A stretch of 64,000 bases of DNA from Mantamonas sphyraenae. Taxonomy: Eukaryota > CRuMs > Mantamonadidae. Within the stretch, counting starts at the first letter, position 1. Every line of letters begins with the position of its first letter. Of the stretch, positions 47,216 to 57,591 are shown piece by piece. The stretch is taken from the NCBI GenBank assembly GCA_026936335.1, contig JAPMXV010000004.1, positions 186,001 through 250,000 on the forward strand. The letters are read 5' to 3'. The notes below the pieces were generated by a model that saw nothing but the letters and a program-made list of their open reading frames with translations, made no database searches and was not told where the DNA came from. A program made the position numbers and the translations under genes.

Positions 47216-49045
47216 ATGTCCACACGAAGACGGCGTCCTTCGCCGCTCATCTCCTCCAACGCCTCTGTGGCAAGTGCCCACGTGGGACTGGCTCCTCTGG
47301 ATGCGGTGCGTCGTCCTTCCAAGGCTGACACCATGCCGTCAGCAGACGAGCTGCAGCCCAAAACCACCTCTTCCTGGTGCTCCTTCACCTTTGCCTGCTC
47401 CGCCCTCCTCTTTCTCTTGTTCATAATTGTCTCTCTCAGCGTCATTGCCACCGTGCTGGCCTCCAACAATCGTCTGGGCCACTACCTCAAAGACGAGAGC
47501 ATTCAACGCCTCTCCATGTTCACCGCCTACGCCAAACTCAACCTGACCCATCTTGCGCATGAGGCGCGCGAGACCCCCGGCGATGCCCTTCGTGCCCAGG
47601 GCATCGTCTTTGATCCAGACACAAGCGCGCCCGTACTGCTCATCCCAGGTGTCATCTCCACAGGCCTCGAGGTCTGGCAGGGCCATCCGTGCATGGACGG
47701 ACTCTTCCGTGAGCGCATCTGGGGCTCCATGACCATGGTCAACCAGCTGCTCACCAACCTGCCCTGCTGGCTGAAGCACATGGCGCTCAACACGTCGACG
47801 GGTCTCGATCCCGAGGGCATCCGTCTGCGCGCAGCCAAGGGGCTCACGGCCGCTGACTACTTCCTGCCGGGCCTTTGGGTGTGGGCCCGTGTCATCGAAT
47901 CGTTTGCAGACATTGGGTACGACAGCAACAACATGGACATGCTCAGCTACGACTGGCGCCTGTCGCCACACAACCTCGAGCTCCGCGACGGCTACATGAC
48001 GCAACTGCGCCACCGCATTGAGTTGATGAAGCGCAACAATGGGGGCAAACGCGTCAACCTCATCAGTCACAGCATGGGTGGCAACGTCCTCTTCTACTTT
48101 CTCAAGTGGGTGGAACATCAGGGCCGCGGCAACATGGGTTGGGTCAACGACAACATCGCGTCGTGGAGCAGCATTGGTACACCCTTTCTGGGCGTACCCA
48201 AGGCCTATGCATCCCTGCTCTCGGGCGAGATGCGCGACACCGCGCAGCTCCACCAAATGGAGTCCATCATGGTCAACACCATGTTTGGTGCTGTGGAACG
48301 CCGCCGACTCATGCGTTCGTGGGACTCCATTGCCTCCATGCTTCCCAAGGGAGGCAATCGCATCTGGGGCACCCCCGGACAGCCCGCACCAGACCAGTAC
48401 GGTTTCAACGTGTCCATCAGCGCCCTGCTCCATTTTCACGACGACTCCCTGCCCGACATGGGCACCTCGGAGGCCATGGACTACCTGTACGAGGTAGGCG
48501 ACGACGGATTGCGCCGTGCCATGGACGCGTTCAGCTACGACTACGCGGAGCCGCCTCGTTTCCAGACCAAGGCCGATCCGGTCAAGTGGACCAATGTGCT
48601 GGAGTCCACCCTGCCTCGTGCGCCTGACATGAAGATTTTCTGTCTCTACGGCATTGGCAAGAGCGCGGAGCGCAGCTACTACTACCATCTCAACGGGTCC
48701 GAATCCGTGATCGACACACGGCACACAAACACGGACCTCGAACTCATCCAAGGTGTCCAATCGCACCTGGGCGACGGCACGGTGCCGTTGATCTCCCTTG
48801 CGCACATGTGTCTGGACAAGTGGAAGAAGAAAACGTGGAACCCGTACGACGTGCCCGTGGTCGCCCGCGAGTACCCTCACCAGCCCAGCCCGGTCATCAC
48901 CGATGTCCGCGGTGGCAAGCATACTGCCGACCACGTGGACATCCTCGGCAACAGCGATCTTCTTGTCGATCTCATCCGCATTGCCGTCACTCCAGATAGC
49001 GTCACTCAGCGCGTCCTCTCGCAGGCGGCAGGCAGTGAGCAGTAG
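47216..49045 (+). CDS. Phospholipid:diacylglycerol acyltransferase (PDAT/LCAT family)
   Basis: Single exon, 609 residues from ATG 47216 (MSTRRRRPSP). A basic cytosolic N-terminus is followed by one membrane anchor (SFTFACSALLFLLFIIVSLS) and a lumenal alpha/beta-hydrolase domain. The catalytic residues of PDAT are all present: Ser286 in ISHSMGGNV, Asp520 in LGDGTVP and His573 in ADHVDILGN. The family's PVLLIPG and the lid motif region CWLKHM are also present. PDAT moves an acyl chain from a phospholipid to diacylglycerol in the ER, making triacylglycerol without acyl-CoA, as yeast Lro1 does. The length is near the plant and fungal enzymes. The stop is 56 bp from the convergent double-PH gene. 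Confidence 0.93.
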   Translation: MSTRRRRPSPLISSNASVASAHVGLAPLDAVRRPSKADTMPSADELQPKTTSSWCSFTFACSALLFLLFIIVSLSVIATVLASNNRLGHYLKDESIQRLSMFTAYAKLNLTHLAHEARETPGDALRAQGIVFDPDTSAPVLLIPGVISTGLEVWQGHPCMDGLFRERIWGSMTMVNQLLTNLPCWLKHMALNTSTGLDPEGIRLRAAKGLTAADYFLPGLWVWARVIESFADIGYDSNNMDMLSYDWRLSPHNLELRDGYMTQLRHRIELMKRNNGGKRVNLISHSMGGNVLFYFLKWVEHQGRGNMGWVNDNIASWSSIGTPFLGVPKAYASLLSGEMRDTAQLHQMESIMVNTMFGAVERRRLMRSWDSIASMLPKGGNRIWGTPGQPAPDQYGFNVSISALLHFHDDSLPDMGTSEAMDYLYEVGDDGLRRAMDAFSYDYAEPPRFQTKADPVKWTNVLESTLPRAPDMKIFCLYGIGKSAERSYYYHLNGSESVIDTRHTNTDLELIQGVQSHLGDGTVPLISLAHMCLDKWKKKTWNPYDVPVVAREYPHQPSPVITDVRGGKHTADHVDILGNSDLLVDLIRIAVTPDSVTQRVLSQAAGSEQ

Positions 49046-49101
49046 TGGGCGGCGTGAGCAAATGCAGCATGTGTTGCCTGTGTTCCATTCCATTGCACAC
49101 A

Positions 49102-50957
49102 CTACTCTCGCACACTGTTTCCCCGCGCCAGCCGGTCTTTCATCTGTGCGTTCTTTTCCTCCCGTTCCGCCTTTTTCTCTGCAGCACGCTCGCGTGCCTT
49201 GGCTCGCTTCTTCTGGTCCTCCATGAGACGGCGCTCCGATTCCGTCTGATCGGCAATGGTCTTCTTCTCCAGTGCACGGCGCTTGTTCAGCAGTTCGAGC
49301 GCGTGCTGGTCGGCAAAGTAGTTGATGACCTCCTTCCACTGCTCCACCGTCTCCTCGTCGTCCACGTGCAGCGTGTACATGCGATCACTCACCGTCTGCG
49401 TGATGTTGAACGAGTTGGGGAAGAACGGGATGTACACCGTGCGGAAGTCGCTGCCTGCGTTGAGCGGGAAGCTTCCACACTGCTTCTCGCGAGTATCGTC
49501 CTCGTAGTACTTGACCTGGTCTCGTGTGACCACAAAGTAACGCTCCTTCCAGGTGCGGAACCCTCCCGGTGCGCGCTTTGTGCACTGGCAAACAAATTCG
49601 CCCTCCTCGTTGATGGTGGTGGGCGGGATGATCTCCTCGCCCTTGTTGCGCGAGGCCAACAGCCGGTTGATGCGATTGTTGACCACATCAGAGGAGGCCA
49701 GCTCGATTTCAGGGTCCACCAAGAGCGCGTTCATCTGCTCGCTGCTCGTCAGGCGGTCGAAATCCAGCAGCATGTTGGAGTCTTCGCGCTTGGCATCCAG
49801 GTGCACGCCTGCATCATCCCAGCCAACCTTGAAGTTGGCCTTGCTGTCGTTGATGGCCTCGCCTGTGGCTTGGTTGGGCATGGTCAGGTCCTGAAGACCT
49901 GGACCTGCGTCGGCGCTCATCTGCATGACATTGAGCCACTCGGTGACCTGGGAATTGGACATGCCACGCAGCATGTAGCGGCGGCCACTGGGATGGTCCA
50001 AATAAAAGGCATAGTCAAAGCCTAGCTGGTCTTCAGAGTCCTCCACAATGCCACACACGCAGCCAAGCAGAGACAGGGACCCCGCAGGCACAATGTCTGT
50101 GATGAGGCGATAGTAAGCGAGCTGATCGTTGTCGATGACCATGTAGCGCTTCTTCCAGGAGGACACGACGCCGCCCTGTTTGTAGATCCACCCCTGCTTG
50201 TGGGGGCGGTCGACAGCCATTTCGTTCTGGAAGCGACTGCGTCCGTTGTTCTTGCGCGATGCTGCTCGTTTCTCCTCCTGCTTCTTGATGATGGCATACG
50301 AGGGGATTTCCTCCTTGAGGGCCATGTCGTCCTCGTCCTCGCTGTTGAGCAGCAGGGTCTCGTCAAAGGCTTCGTCAAAGTTCATGTACGCATCCAGCAG
50401 CTTCTTGCGCTTCTGGGTTTCGTATTGGACGGTGGAGTACAGCTTGCCCCATTGCAGCTCCTTGAGCGGAAGGTCTTCTTCTCTGTACGCTCGTGCGGCG
50501 ACAATCTGGATGCTTGCATGCTCTGTGGAGCAGCAGAGATGCATGGAGAGGCAAGTGCAACGTGTTTGTGTGCGTGTCAGCGGTCTGTGCAACCAGAGTA
50601 GTGTTGCATGTGGCCTGCGGAAGACAAAGACAATTGCGGGATTCCTTCCGGCTCACCGTTGTTAAAAAGCAAGCCCAGAAGGTGGACCAGCTGCAGCTGT
50701 TCGTCCGAGTCTGTGGTGTTGATGGCGTCGTAAAACAGGGTGCCGACGACTCCTGCCTCGACAAGATCCAGGGGATTGACCTTGAAGATGTCCTTGGGCT
50801 TGTCTTCTGGAGGCGGTTTGAAAAACGTGCGCAGCTCGTTGTCGGCACGGTCGAGAACCCACTCGCAGACATCGTAAAGCTCGTCGCCAACCAGCTCGGC
50901 GACGTTGACTTGCTTCTCGAGGTCCTCCTTCTTCTTTCGTGAAAAGATGCTGGACAT
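49102..50957 (-). CDS. Double pleckstrin-homology-domain protein
   Basis: Exons 50957-50657 and 50522-49102, intron 50523-50656 (G|GTGAGC donor, CTGACAC motif, CCACAG acceptor), giving about 573 residues. The first 150 residues (AELVGDELYDVCEWVLDRAD... LLGLLFNN joined to EHASIQIVAARAYREEDL) form an unrecognised helical region ahead of an acidic stretch. PH domain 1 spans KQGWIYKQGGVVSSWKKRYM to WLNVMQ and PH domain 2 spans GGFRTWKERYFVVTRDQVKY to EQWKEVINYF, each ending with the conserved Trp helix. The C-terminus is a charged helix (RRALEKKTIADQTESERR). PH domains usually bind phosphoinositides or proteins, and a signalling adaptor is likely. It is divergent from SART3 across 61 bp. Confidence 0.87.
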
Positions 50958-51018
50958 GGGGTCGAGTCGGTGTGTGTTGGTGCCCAGTGCGCCCCATTGG
51001 AAGAACGACACAAATAGC
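50958..51018. promoter_or_regulatory. Probable bidirectional promoter, double-PH protein / SART3
   Basis: 61 bp between divergent ATGs; contains GCCCCATTGGAAG (a CCATTGG-type element). Inferred from position. Confidence 0.42.
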
Positions 51019-53650
51019 ATGGACATTGACGAATCAGCAACATCATCGTCGTCGTCGTCATCCGCGTCGAGCACCGCATCACTGGATGAGAGCACGCAGA
51101 GCAAAGTGAGGTTGTTGGAGCTGGAGATCAAGCAGGGCAGCTACGAAGCGTGGGTGGAGCTGATTGGCCTGTACCGGGAAAAGGGATTGGTGTTGGAGTG
51201 CAACGAGACGCGAGAGCGCATGGACAAGGTGTATCCGCTGAACGAACAGCTGTGGGAGGAGTACATCGACGACGTGGAGCAAGCGGGCGGAGACAAGGAA
51301 GCCGAGGCGCTGTACGAACGCGCGCTGGCGGAATACCAAAGCGTACCGTTGTGGGTGCGGTTCATGGACTATGTGCAGAACAGGAGCGACGGAATGGAGG
51401 GCAGCGAAGCTGTTGCACGCATGCGTGCGACGTACGGGACGGCGCTGCGGAAAGTGGGCGCGCATTTCACAAAGGGCGCCGAGGTGTGGCGTGAAGCGGT
51501 GGAGTACGAAAACGAAGTGCTGGAGGAGATGGAAAGTGACGAGGCGGAGGAAGGGCTGGTGGCAGAACAGCGGCAGCGTGTGCAGACGCTGTATTCCGGA
51601 TGGCTGTCTGCTGTGTTGGACGTACCAGCAAGCGAGGTGCAGGAGGCATACAGCGAGTGGGCTGAATCGGTGGATGTGTCGCTGGACATGGCGGAAGTGG
51701 AACAGGTGGTGGCACAGAGGACAAAGGAGGTGGAGGAGGTGAGCGGGTTTGAGGAACAGCTCGCAACTGGCGGGGATCCTGCGACATGGATGGCCTACCT
51801 GCAGTACTACACGTGTTCGGACGACGACGTGTTCCCCACACGCACGGTGGACACGTGCGTATGTCTGTTTGAGCGCTGCCTGTCGACACACTGTCTGCAA
51901 ACCGATTTGTGGCGAATGTACGTGGACTACCTGTTGGACGTGGAAGACGCGGACAAGGGGGAAGTGGCAAATGTGTGTCGTCGTGCAGTACGCAACTGTC
52001 CGTGGGACACGGGTCTGTGGGCAGAGTACGTACGACAGACGGCTGAGGCAGACGTTGGCACAAGCACATTGAGTAGCACGGTACGAGAACTGCTGCAGCG
52101 CGGCGTTGCGCCGGCGCAAGTGTACGGCACGGCAGGTGCAGAGTGTTTGCGTGTGTTGCGACGTGAAACGGACTTTGCTTCGCAGGCTGGCAGCGAAGCG
52201 TTTGTGGCAGCGGGCGAAGAGTGGATGGCGTGGTGTGACGAGGGTAAGTGTGTGCGGTTTGGAAACGGAGCGTGGGAGCCGAAAGAGATGCAGGGTGGTA
52301 AGCTTACACACTCTGTGTTGACGTGCAGTTGTGGGTGAAGAGTCTGGAGCGAGCAAGGAAGTGGGACGGTACTTGGCATCAGTGCATGCGGAGTGGCGAG
52401 GAGACCTGGTGAGCGCGAACAAGCTGTGGGAGACGTGCATCAAGGGAGTGGAGCAGCAGTATGCGATGTGGCGGGAGTGGATTGCGCTGAACAGGATGGA
52501 TGGAAGCAAGAACCGAGCAAAGGTGCGCAGCCTCTTCCAGCGAGCATGCAAGCACGTGCGGGACTACGGCACACAAATCCAGAGCGAGTGGTTGGCATGG
52601 GAGGCAGATTTTGGCAGCGCAAGCGAGCTGGCAGACGCTCGTGGGCGAGTGCGAAAGGCACAGCGGAAGATGAAGCAGCCGCAGGTCCGGTCACTGGCCA
52701 AAGCGACAGCAGCGCGCGCCAAGGGAAAGGTCACGGGTAAACGCAAGCGAGGAAGAGACGCAATGGAAGAAGATGAGGCGGAAGAAGAGGCGCTGGGAGG
52801 CGATGGAGATGCAAAGGAGAAGCAAGCAGAAAAGAGGGCAAAGAAAGGAGGTGAAGTGGACGTGAAGAGCCTGCCGGAAGGGAGGACACTGTTTTTGCGC
52901 AACTTTCCGATGGCGTTTGGCAAGGATGAGGTGTTTGCACGGCTGCAGGAACTGGAGGTGGGGCGAATTGTGGAACTTCACGTTCCGAATGACCGACAAA
53001 ACAAGTATGCGTCGCGTGGATTTGCCTACGTGGTGTTTGGGTCTGAAGAGGAGATGCAGGAGGCTCTGGAGCGTGTGAATGGCAAGGAGGCAGGTGGGCG
53101 TCCGATGAACGCACAGAAGCACAAGCCACGGGACAAGAGCGATCTGAGCAAGGTGGATGCGAACAAGACGCTGTTTGTGGTGAATCTGGCCTATTCGACG
53201 ACGGAAAAAGATCTGGAAGAGTTCTTTGGGCCATTCAACCCAAAGGAGGCGCGGCTTGTGCGGAAAAGAAGCGGACGCAGCCGCGGGCTTGCGTACGTGG
53301 AATTTACAAAGGTGGAGAATGCACAGGCGGCCATGGAGGCGCTGGACGGAAAGGAGCTGGCCAAACGGAAGCTGAACGTCAAGTTTAGCAATCCGGATGC
53401 AGAGGGGGCAGGCAAGCGACGCGGGTGCTTCAACTGCCGAATGTTGGATCACCACGCCGACCAGTGCCCTCATCCAAACATGCGTCTGCAAAAGAACACC
53501 AGCAAGCCTGCAACTCGTTTGATGCCACGCAGTGTGGCTGTCGCCACGTCATCGTCGTCATCATCGTCATCATCATCGTCATCGTCGACTGCGAGTGGCG
53601 GAAAGGGCCAGGACTACTTCCGCCAGCTGATGCAAGGCAAGCAACCATGA
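51019..53650 (+). CDS. SART3: SART3/Prp24-like U4/U6 snRNP recycling factor with added zinc knuckle
   Basis: Exons 51019-52243 and 52329-53650, intron 52244-52328 (G|GTAAGT donor, GTGCAG acceptor), giving 848 residues. It has an N-terminal Ser run; a HAT-repeat array (for example AYEAWVELIGLYREKGL-like units, WVRFMDYVQNRSD, WRMYVDYLLDVED, WIALNRMDGSKNRAK); a basic acidic-interrupted linker; and two RRMs (TLFLRNFPMAF... RGFAYVVF; TLFVVNLAYSTTE... RGLAYVEF). Then comes a CCHC zinc knuckle, C-x2-C-x4-H-x4-C (53426-53467), a poly-Ser run (53550-53590) and a terminal DYFRQLMQGK motif. The last resembles the conserved LSm-binding C-terminus of SART3/Prp24. The protein re-anneals U4 and U6 snRNAs after splicing. 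Its TGA overlaps the next gene's ATG (ATGA). Confidence 0.9.
53550..53590 (+). repeat. (TCA/TCG)n microsatellite coding poly-Ser in SART3
   Basis: An imperfect TCN run of about 13-14 codons just before the C-terminal LSm-binding-like motif. Confidence 0.75.
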
Positions 53651-54791
53651 GCTCCGTCAACACGATGTTGGAGACTCTGTTGAAGGAGACAGAGTTGCTG
53701 CATGAGCAGCTGGAGAACAACAGGAAGAATACAGCGTATTTGGTCGGCAGGGCGGTTGCGTTGAAGGTGAGCCCGATGGATTGGGTGAGCACGATGCATT
53801 TGTGTGCAGGATGAACTAGGCAACTGACTCGCCATGTGTGTGTGTGTGTGTGTGCAGGAGAAAGTAAACACGCACCGAAGCGAGACGAAGGAAGCGATCA
53901 ACGAGGCGCATAGTGTGCCGAGCACCGATGTGGAGAGCAGCAGCGTGAGTGCGGACAAGGGCAACACAGACGACGATAAAGCGGTTGGGGAAAGCAGTGG
54001 AGGGAGTGGAGGAAGTGGTGGACGGGGAGAAGAGATGAACGCGGCATTGCTGAAGCAGCTGAAGGAGAAGGACGAGTGGATTGAGCGGCTGGAAGCGGAG
54101 AACGCAGAGCTGGTGGACGGCCTGCAGGAGCACCAGATGACACTGGAATTGATTATGCAGAAACACAGGGGACAGCAAGAGGTAAGGAGCATGCGACGAA
54201 GAGCGGGCAGCATCAGGAGCAGGCGCGCGTGTGTGGTCCACAAGCGGAACCACGGCGTTTTGGGAGGGTCGCCACACCGCGCTGACTCTCACGTGACACA
54301 CACACACACACAGGCGCTGAAGAAGGCAACGCAGACACGAGACCAATCGCGAGAAGTGGGCGAATTGACACAGCAGCTTCAGATTGAGCAGGACATCAAC
54401 CAGCAACTCCGTGAGGAGAACAAAGGACTGAACGAACGAGTGGAGCAGATGCTGGACGTGATGCGCCGCGCAGCAGAGGCTGAGGAGAGGCAAGGCAACG
54501 AAAAAGATGTAAGTGAGAAGACAAAAGGAACGAAGGCGAGAGTGGGAGAGGTGTGGATGGCCAATGGGGTGAGCTGACACACAACATCATGGACAGGAAC
54601 TGTTGGCGAGTCTGATCGCGGAGAACGAAGGGCTGCGATCCATGCTGCAGCTGCACAGCGAGACAGAGCTTGCAGTGACAAGCAACAGTGGAAAGGCAGA
54701 GGAAGGAGACCAAGAGACACAGGAAAAGGGGACCAAGGAAGTGGGCCAACAGGAAGAGAGCGGAGGAGGGGAAGCAGACACGGCAGAATAG
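53647..54791 (+). CDS. SIKE/FGFR1OP2-family coiled-coil protein
   Basis: Four exons: 53647-53766, 53858-54181, 54314-54508 and 54597-54791, giving 277 residues and ending in TAG. Introns are 91, 132 and 88 nt, all phase 0, each with a CTGAC motif; acceptors follow GT or CA dinucleotide runs. The protein is almost wholly coiled coil. Family hallmarks are ENAELVDGLQEHQMTLELIM, like the ENRELxxxLEEHQxALELIMxKYR core of SIKE and FGFR1OP2, and a second ENEGLRSMLQ heptad near the end. Family members join STRIPAK phosphatase-kinase complexes and cytoskeletal adaptors. Compared with animal members it has an acidic Ser/Gly insertion in exon 2 (about 53930-54040). The ATG sits inside the SART3 stop. 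Confidence 0.85.
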
Positions 54792-54832
54792 ATTGTAGAC
54801 TGGATGCACATTCATTGCAAAACCAATTTCGC

Positions 54833-56170
54833 TCATGCGCGCTTCTTCTTTCCAATGGCGTTGAGAGTGACCGAAGTGGACGGAAGGCGCTTGACGCGGG
54901 AGAAGGGGCCGACGTTGGGATCGGTGATGTAGTCGTAGAGGGTCTTGGACCAGGACTGGTGCTGAGGCAGGTTCTGGTAGAACTCGGGAGCCATGGCGCG
55001 GACCTTGTGGAGGCGGGAGCCAGGGATCATGGGGAAGTCGTGGTGCTCGTTGTGGTAGCCGACGTGGAAAGTGAGGTAGTTGAGCGGGCCGTAGTAGCTG
55101 TACGTCTCAAAGCCCTTGATGAAGACGTAGTGCTCGGCAATAAAGTGGCCAGCAACCGGGTGGATGCCCTGGCCGAGGAGGGAGCTCAGGAGGAGATAGC
55201 TGAGGGCGCCGGGGCCAAACTGGGAGTAGATGAAGTAGTTGAAGCTGAGGACGGCGGCCCAGTTGGCAGCTTCCCATGCGGTCGGTTTCTTGGGCTTCAC
55301 GCACAGCGGGCGCAGAGCATAGAAGGCAATCTGGGTGAGGACAAACATGAGCTTGGCAAAGGTGGTTGTGATGAGCGAGCCTTCGAGGGTGGAGGGGATG
55401 TCCACGTCGATGCCGTCGACGCCCTGGTAGTAATGGTGCTCCAGATGGTACTTGCGGAAGGTGATGGCCGACGGAACGGCGAGCGGAAAGTTGACAAAGA
55501 TGCTGAGGACGCGGTTGACCCACGGGGTGTCGGAAGCGAGGTTGTGGCTGATTTCATGCATGGCCAGCGAGCAGGCGTGGTTGCAGACGCCGCCAAAGAA
55601 GAAGGCCATGACAATCTGGGCCTGTTGGCACGACGGAAGGCGTACGAGAACAGGCACGGGAGGCAAAGTGGCAAGGGTCAGCATGTGTGCGTGTAGGACA
55701 CAGGGCACAGCAGGAAAGAAGAAGGAAAAAGGGTGCTCGCCGAGAAGTTTCGGTTACCGCTCGCGGCGCCTTGGGCGCCCGTTGGTGGCGAAACGGGCAA
55801 TTGCGAAGGTGCATGGAATGGCTGAATGAATGCACGACGTGGATAGGAAATGGACCGGGCGTACGCGCAGGCAGGTGCGCGTGTGTGTGGGTGGAAGGAG
55901 GGGCGAAGGAAAAACGGGCCGCGGCCACTTGCGGAGCATGCGGGAAGCTCGCCGACGTCGACATACCGTCCAGGAGGCGTCGCGCATGACCCAGGCGGCC
56001 ATGGTTTGGGCGACAACAAGGGTGGTGCACATGACACCGATCCACGGGTCGCTGCCGTACAGCTGCTTGATCTCAGGGTGGGCGTTGAGAATCAGGCGGC
56101 GGCGGGTGGCGTGCGGCTCGTCGTAGCCAACCCAGTCAAAGTTCTTCTTGGAGGAGGAGCGAGGTGCCAT
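54833..56170 (-). CDS. Sphingolipid delta(4)-desaturase (DES1 family)
   Basis: Exons 56170-55967 and 55621-54833, intron 55622-55966 (GTATGT donor, CCAACAG acceptor, phase 0), giving 330 residues against 323 for human DEGS1. The start MAPRSSSKKNFDWVGYDEPHATRRR matches the family N-terminus. The splice joins RDASWT to AQIVMAFFFGGVCNH at exactly the family spacing. All three iron-binding His boxes are present: HEISH, HLEHH and HNEHH. The protein is a multi-pass ER membrane enzyme that puts the 4,5-trans double bond into dihydroceramide. The 345-nt intron is the longest firmly supported one in the window. The gene is divergent from an ER J-protein across 100 bp. Confidence 0.93.
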
Positions 56171-56270
56171 TGGGTGCTTGTGTTCCAGGAATTGGGTTGG
56201 ACGTGGATGGGCAGACGCAGGCGAGGGCACACAAACACCTTTCACTCTTTTTGAGAATCCCACAGTGCAG
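56171..56270. promoter_or_regulatory. Probable bidirectional promoter, DES1 / ER J-protein
   Basis: 100 bp between divergent ATGs, with ATTGGGTTGG (CCAAT-like on the other strand) and a T-rich CACTCTTTTTGAG patch near the plus-strand start. Inferred from position. Confidence 0.42.
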
Positions 56271-57536
56271 ATGCGTGTGGCTGTTTGCATGACTTTGCTC
56301 CTGGCCTTGGCGATGGTGGCCATGGCTCAGTACAACGACCCGGAGATGACTCAGATTGTGGAGGAGGCCAAAGAGTATGTTTCGCTCTCGTTTGCGGTTT
56401 GCGGACGGGTGCTATTGGCGACACCATTGGATGATCATGCGGTGGAGCATAGAGAGGGGACGGGGTGGTGATGCAGGACGAGCCACATGTGCAGTGAGAC
56501 CATGGCACTGACAAAGGAGTGGAAACACGCGTTTGGGTCACCGCAGATTCAGCACTGACTTGTACTCGTTCCTGGGTGTGAAGCCCTCAGCCACTCGCCG
56601 TAAGTGTGTGCAAGAGGAAGGGAGACGGCCATGGGTTGCGTGCACTGTGCGAGGCAGTGGCGAGGGACACGGCGGAAGGGCAGGGGGCCGAAGAAAGTGG
56701 TGGGAGGGGAAACGGGAGTGAGCCACGTCACGTGCAAAGTTGAGCTCGGGCAGGCGACGCAGGCGGTGCAGGTGGCACATCACAGAGGGCAGATTGCTGA
56801 CAAGGAGGGTTGCGCGCACGTCACAGAGCAAATCCACAAGGCGTTCATCCGGCTGTCGCGTGAAAAGCACCCGGATCGCAACAAGGACAACCCGAATGCA
56901 GAGGCGGAGTTTAGGATGGTGAGCAGGGCCAAGGCAATCTTGGGCAACGCAGACAAGCGCGAAAAGTACGATTACATCCTGGCGCACGCGATGCCGGGCA
57001 ACGATTTCCTGTACGCTGGCGATGCAGGCAAGTTCCAGGAGGCAAGCACGCACAGCGCGCTGTTTGCCATTGTGGCGACGCTGCTGGTGACGTCTGCTCT
57101 GCATTACGTGGTGTTGCAGCACCGATACAACACGGCGGTGGAGTTGGCCAAGGAGAGCCCTCAGTACAAGCGCATGGTGAAGGAGAAGAAGGAGGAGCTT
57201 GCACGCGAAGCGTCCGAGTCGACGCCGACGCGCGGACGCAGCTCGTCGCCTGCACGTGGACGCAGCACGTCTCCCAAGCCCAAGCGTCGCACAGCCAAGT
57301 ACCAGAAGAAGGTGAAGAAGACCGTGGACGTGGAGGAGGAGGACCTGGGCATCGAGTTTGAGCTGGTCAACGTGCACCCGCCCAGCATCACCGACGTGTT
57401 TGCCTTTCAGATTGTGCTCTACCCGATCCGTCTGCTCACGGGCGCCAACAAGAGTGACGTCAAGGAGGACGAGCTCAGTGGAGCCATCAAGCTGCGCAAG
57501 GCCAGCTTCCAGGAGGACGAGATGAGCGCCGAGTGA
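56271..57536 (+). CDS. ER membrane J-protein (DNAJC25-like), copy 1
   Basis: Three exons: 56271-56374, 56547-56599 and 56827-57536, with introns 56375-56546 and 56600-56826 (GTATGT and GTAAGT donors, CTGAC motifs), giving about 288 residues. The 53-nt second exon opens the J domain (DLYSFLGVKPSATR). An alternative acceptor four codons downstream (ATTCAG) would drop four codons' worth of sequence but keep frame. It has a signal peptide MRVAVCMTLLLALAMVAMAQ and a J domain with intact HPD (SREKHPDRNKDN). A membrane segment (ALFAIVATLLVTSALHYVVL) follows, then a basic Ser/Arg linker and a second hydrophobic stretch (DVFAFQIVLYPIRLL). It would present its J domain to an ER-lumenal Hsp70. A related gene lies at 61646-62713. 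Confidence 0.85.
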
Positions 57537-57591
57537 GAGGCAGGCGCGACTGTGCAAACGAAATGAAGTGCAGCAGCATTGAGCCAGATGG

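Noticed and set aside
47339-49339. 666-codon open frame antisense to PDAT
   Set aside because: PDAT on the other strand has an intact catalytic triad and full family match. The antisense frame is a codon-bias shadow rich in His/Arg/Val.
51079-52551. 490-codon minus-strand frame antisense to SART3
   Set aside because: It mirrors the HAT-repeat coding region, has no domain, and crosses the SART3 intron.
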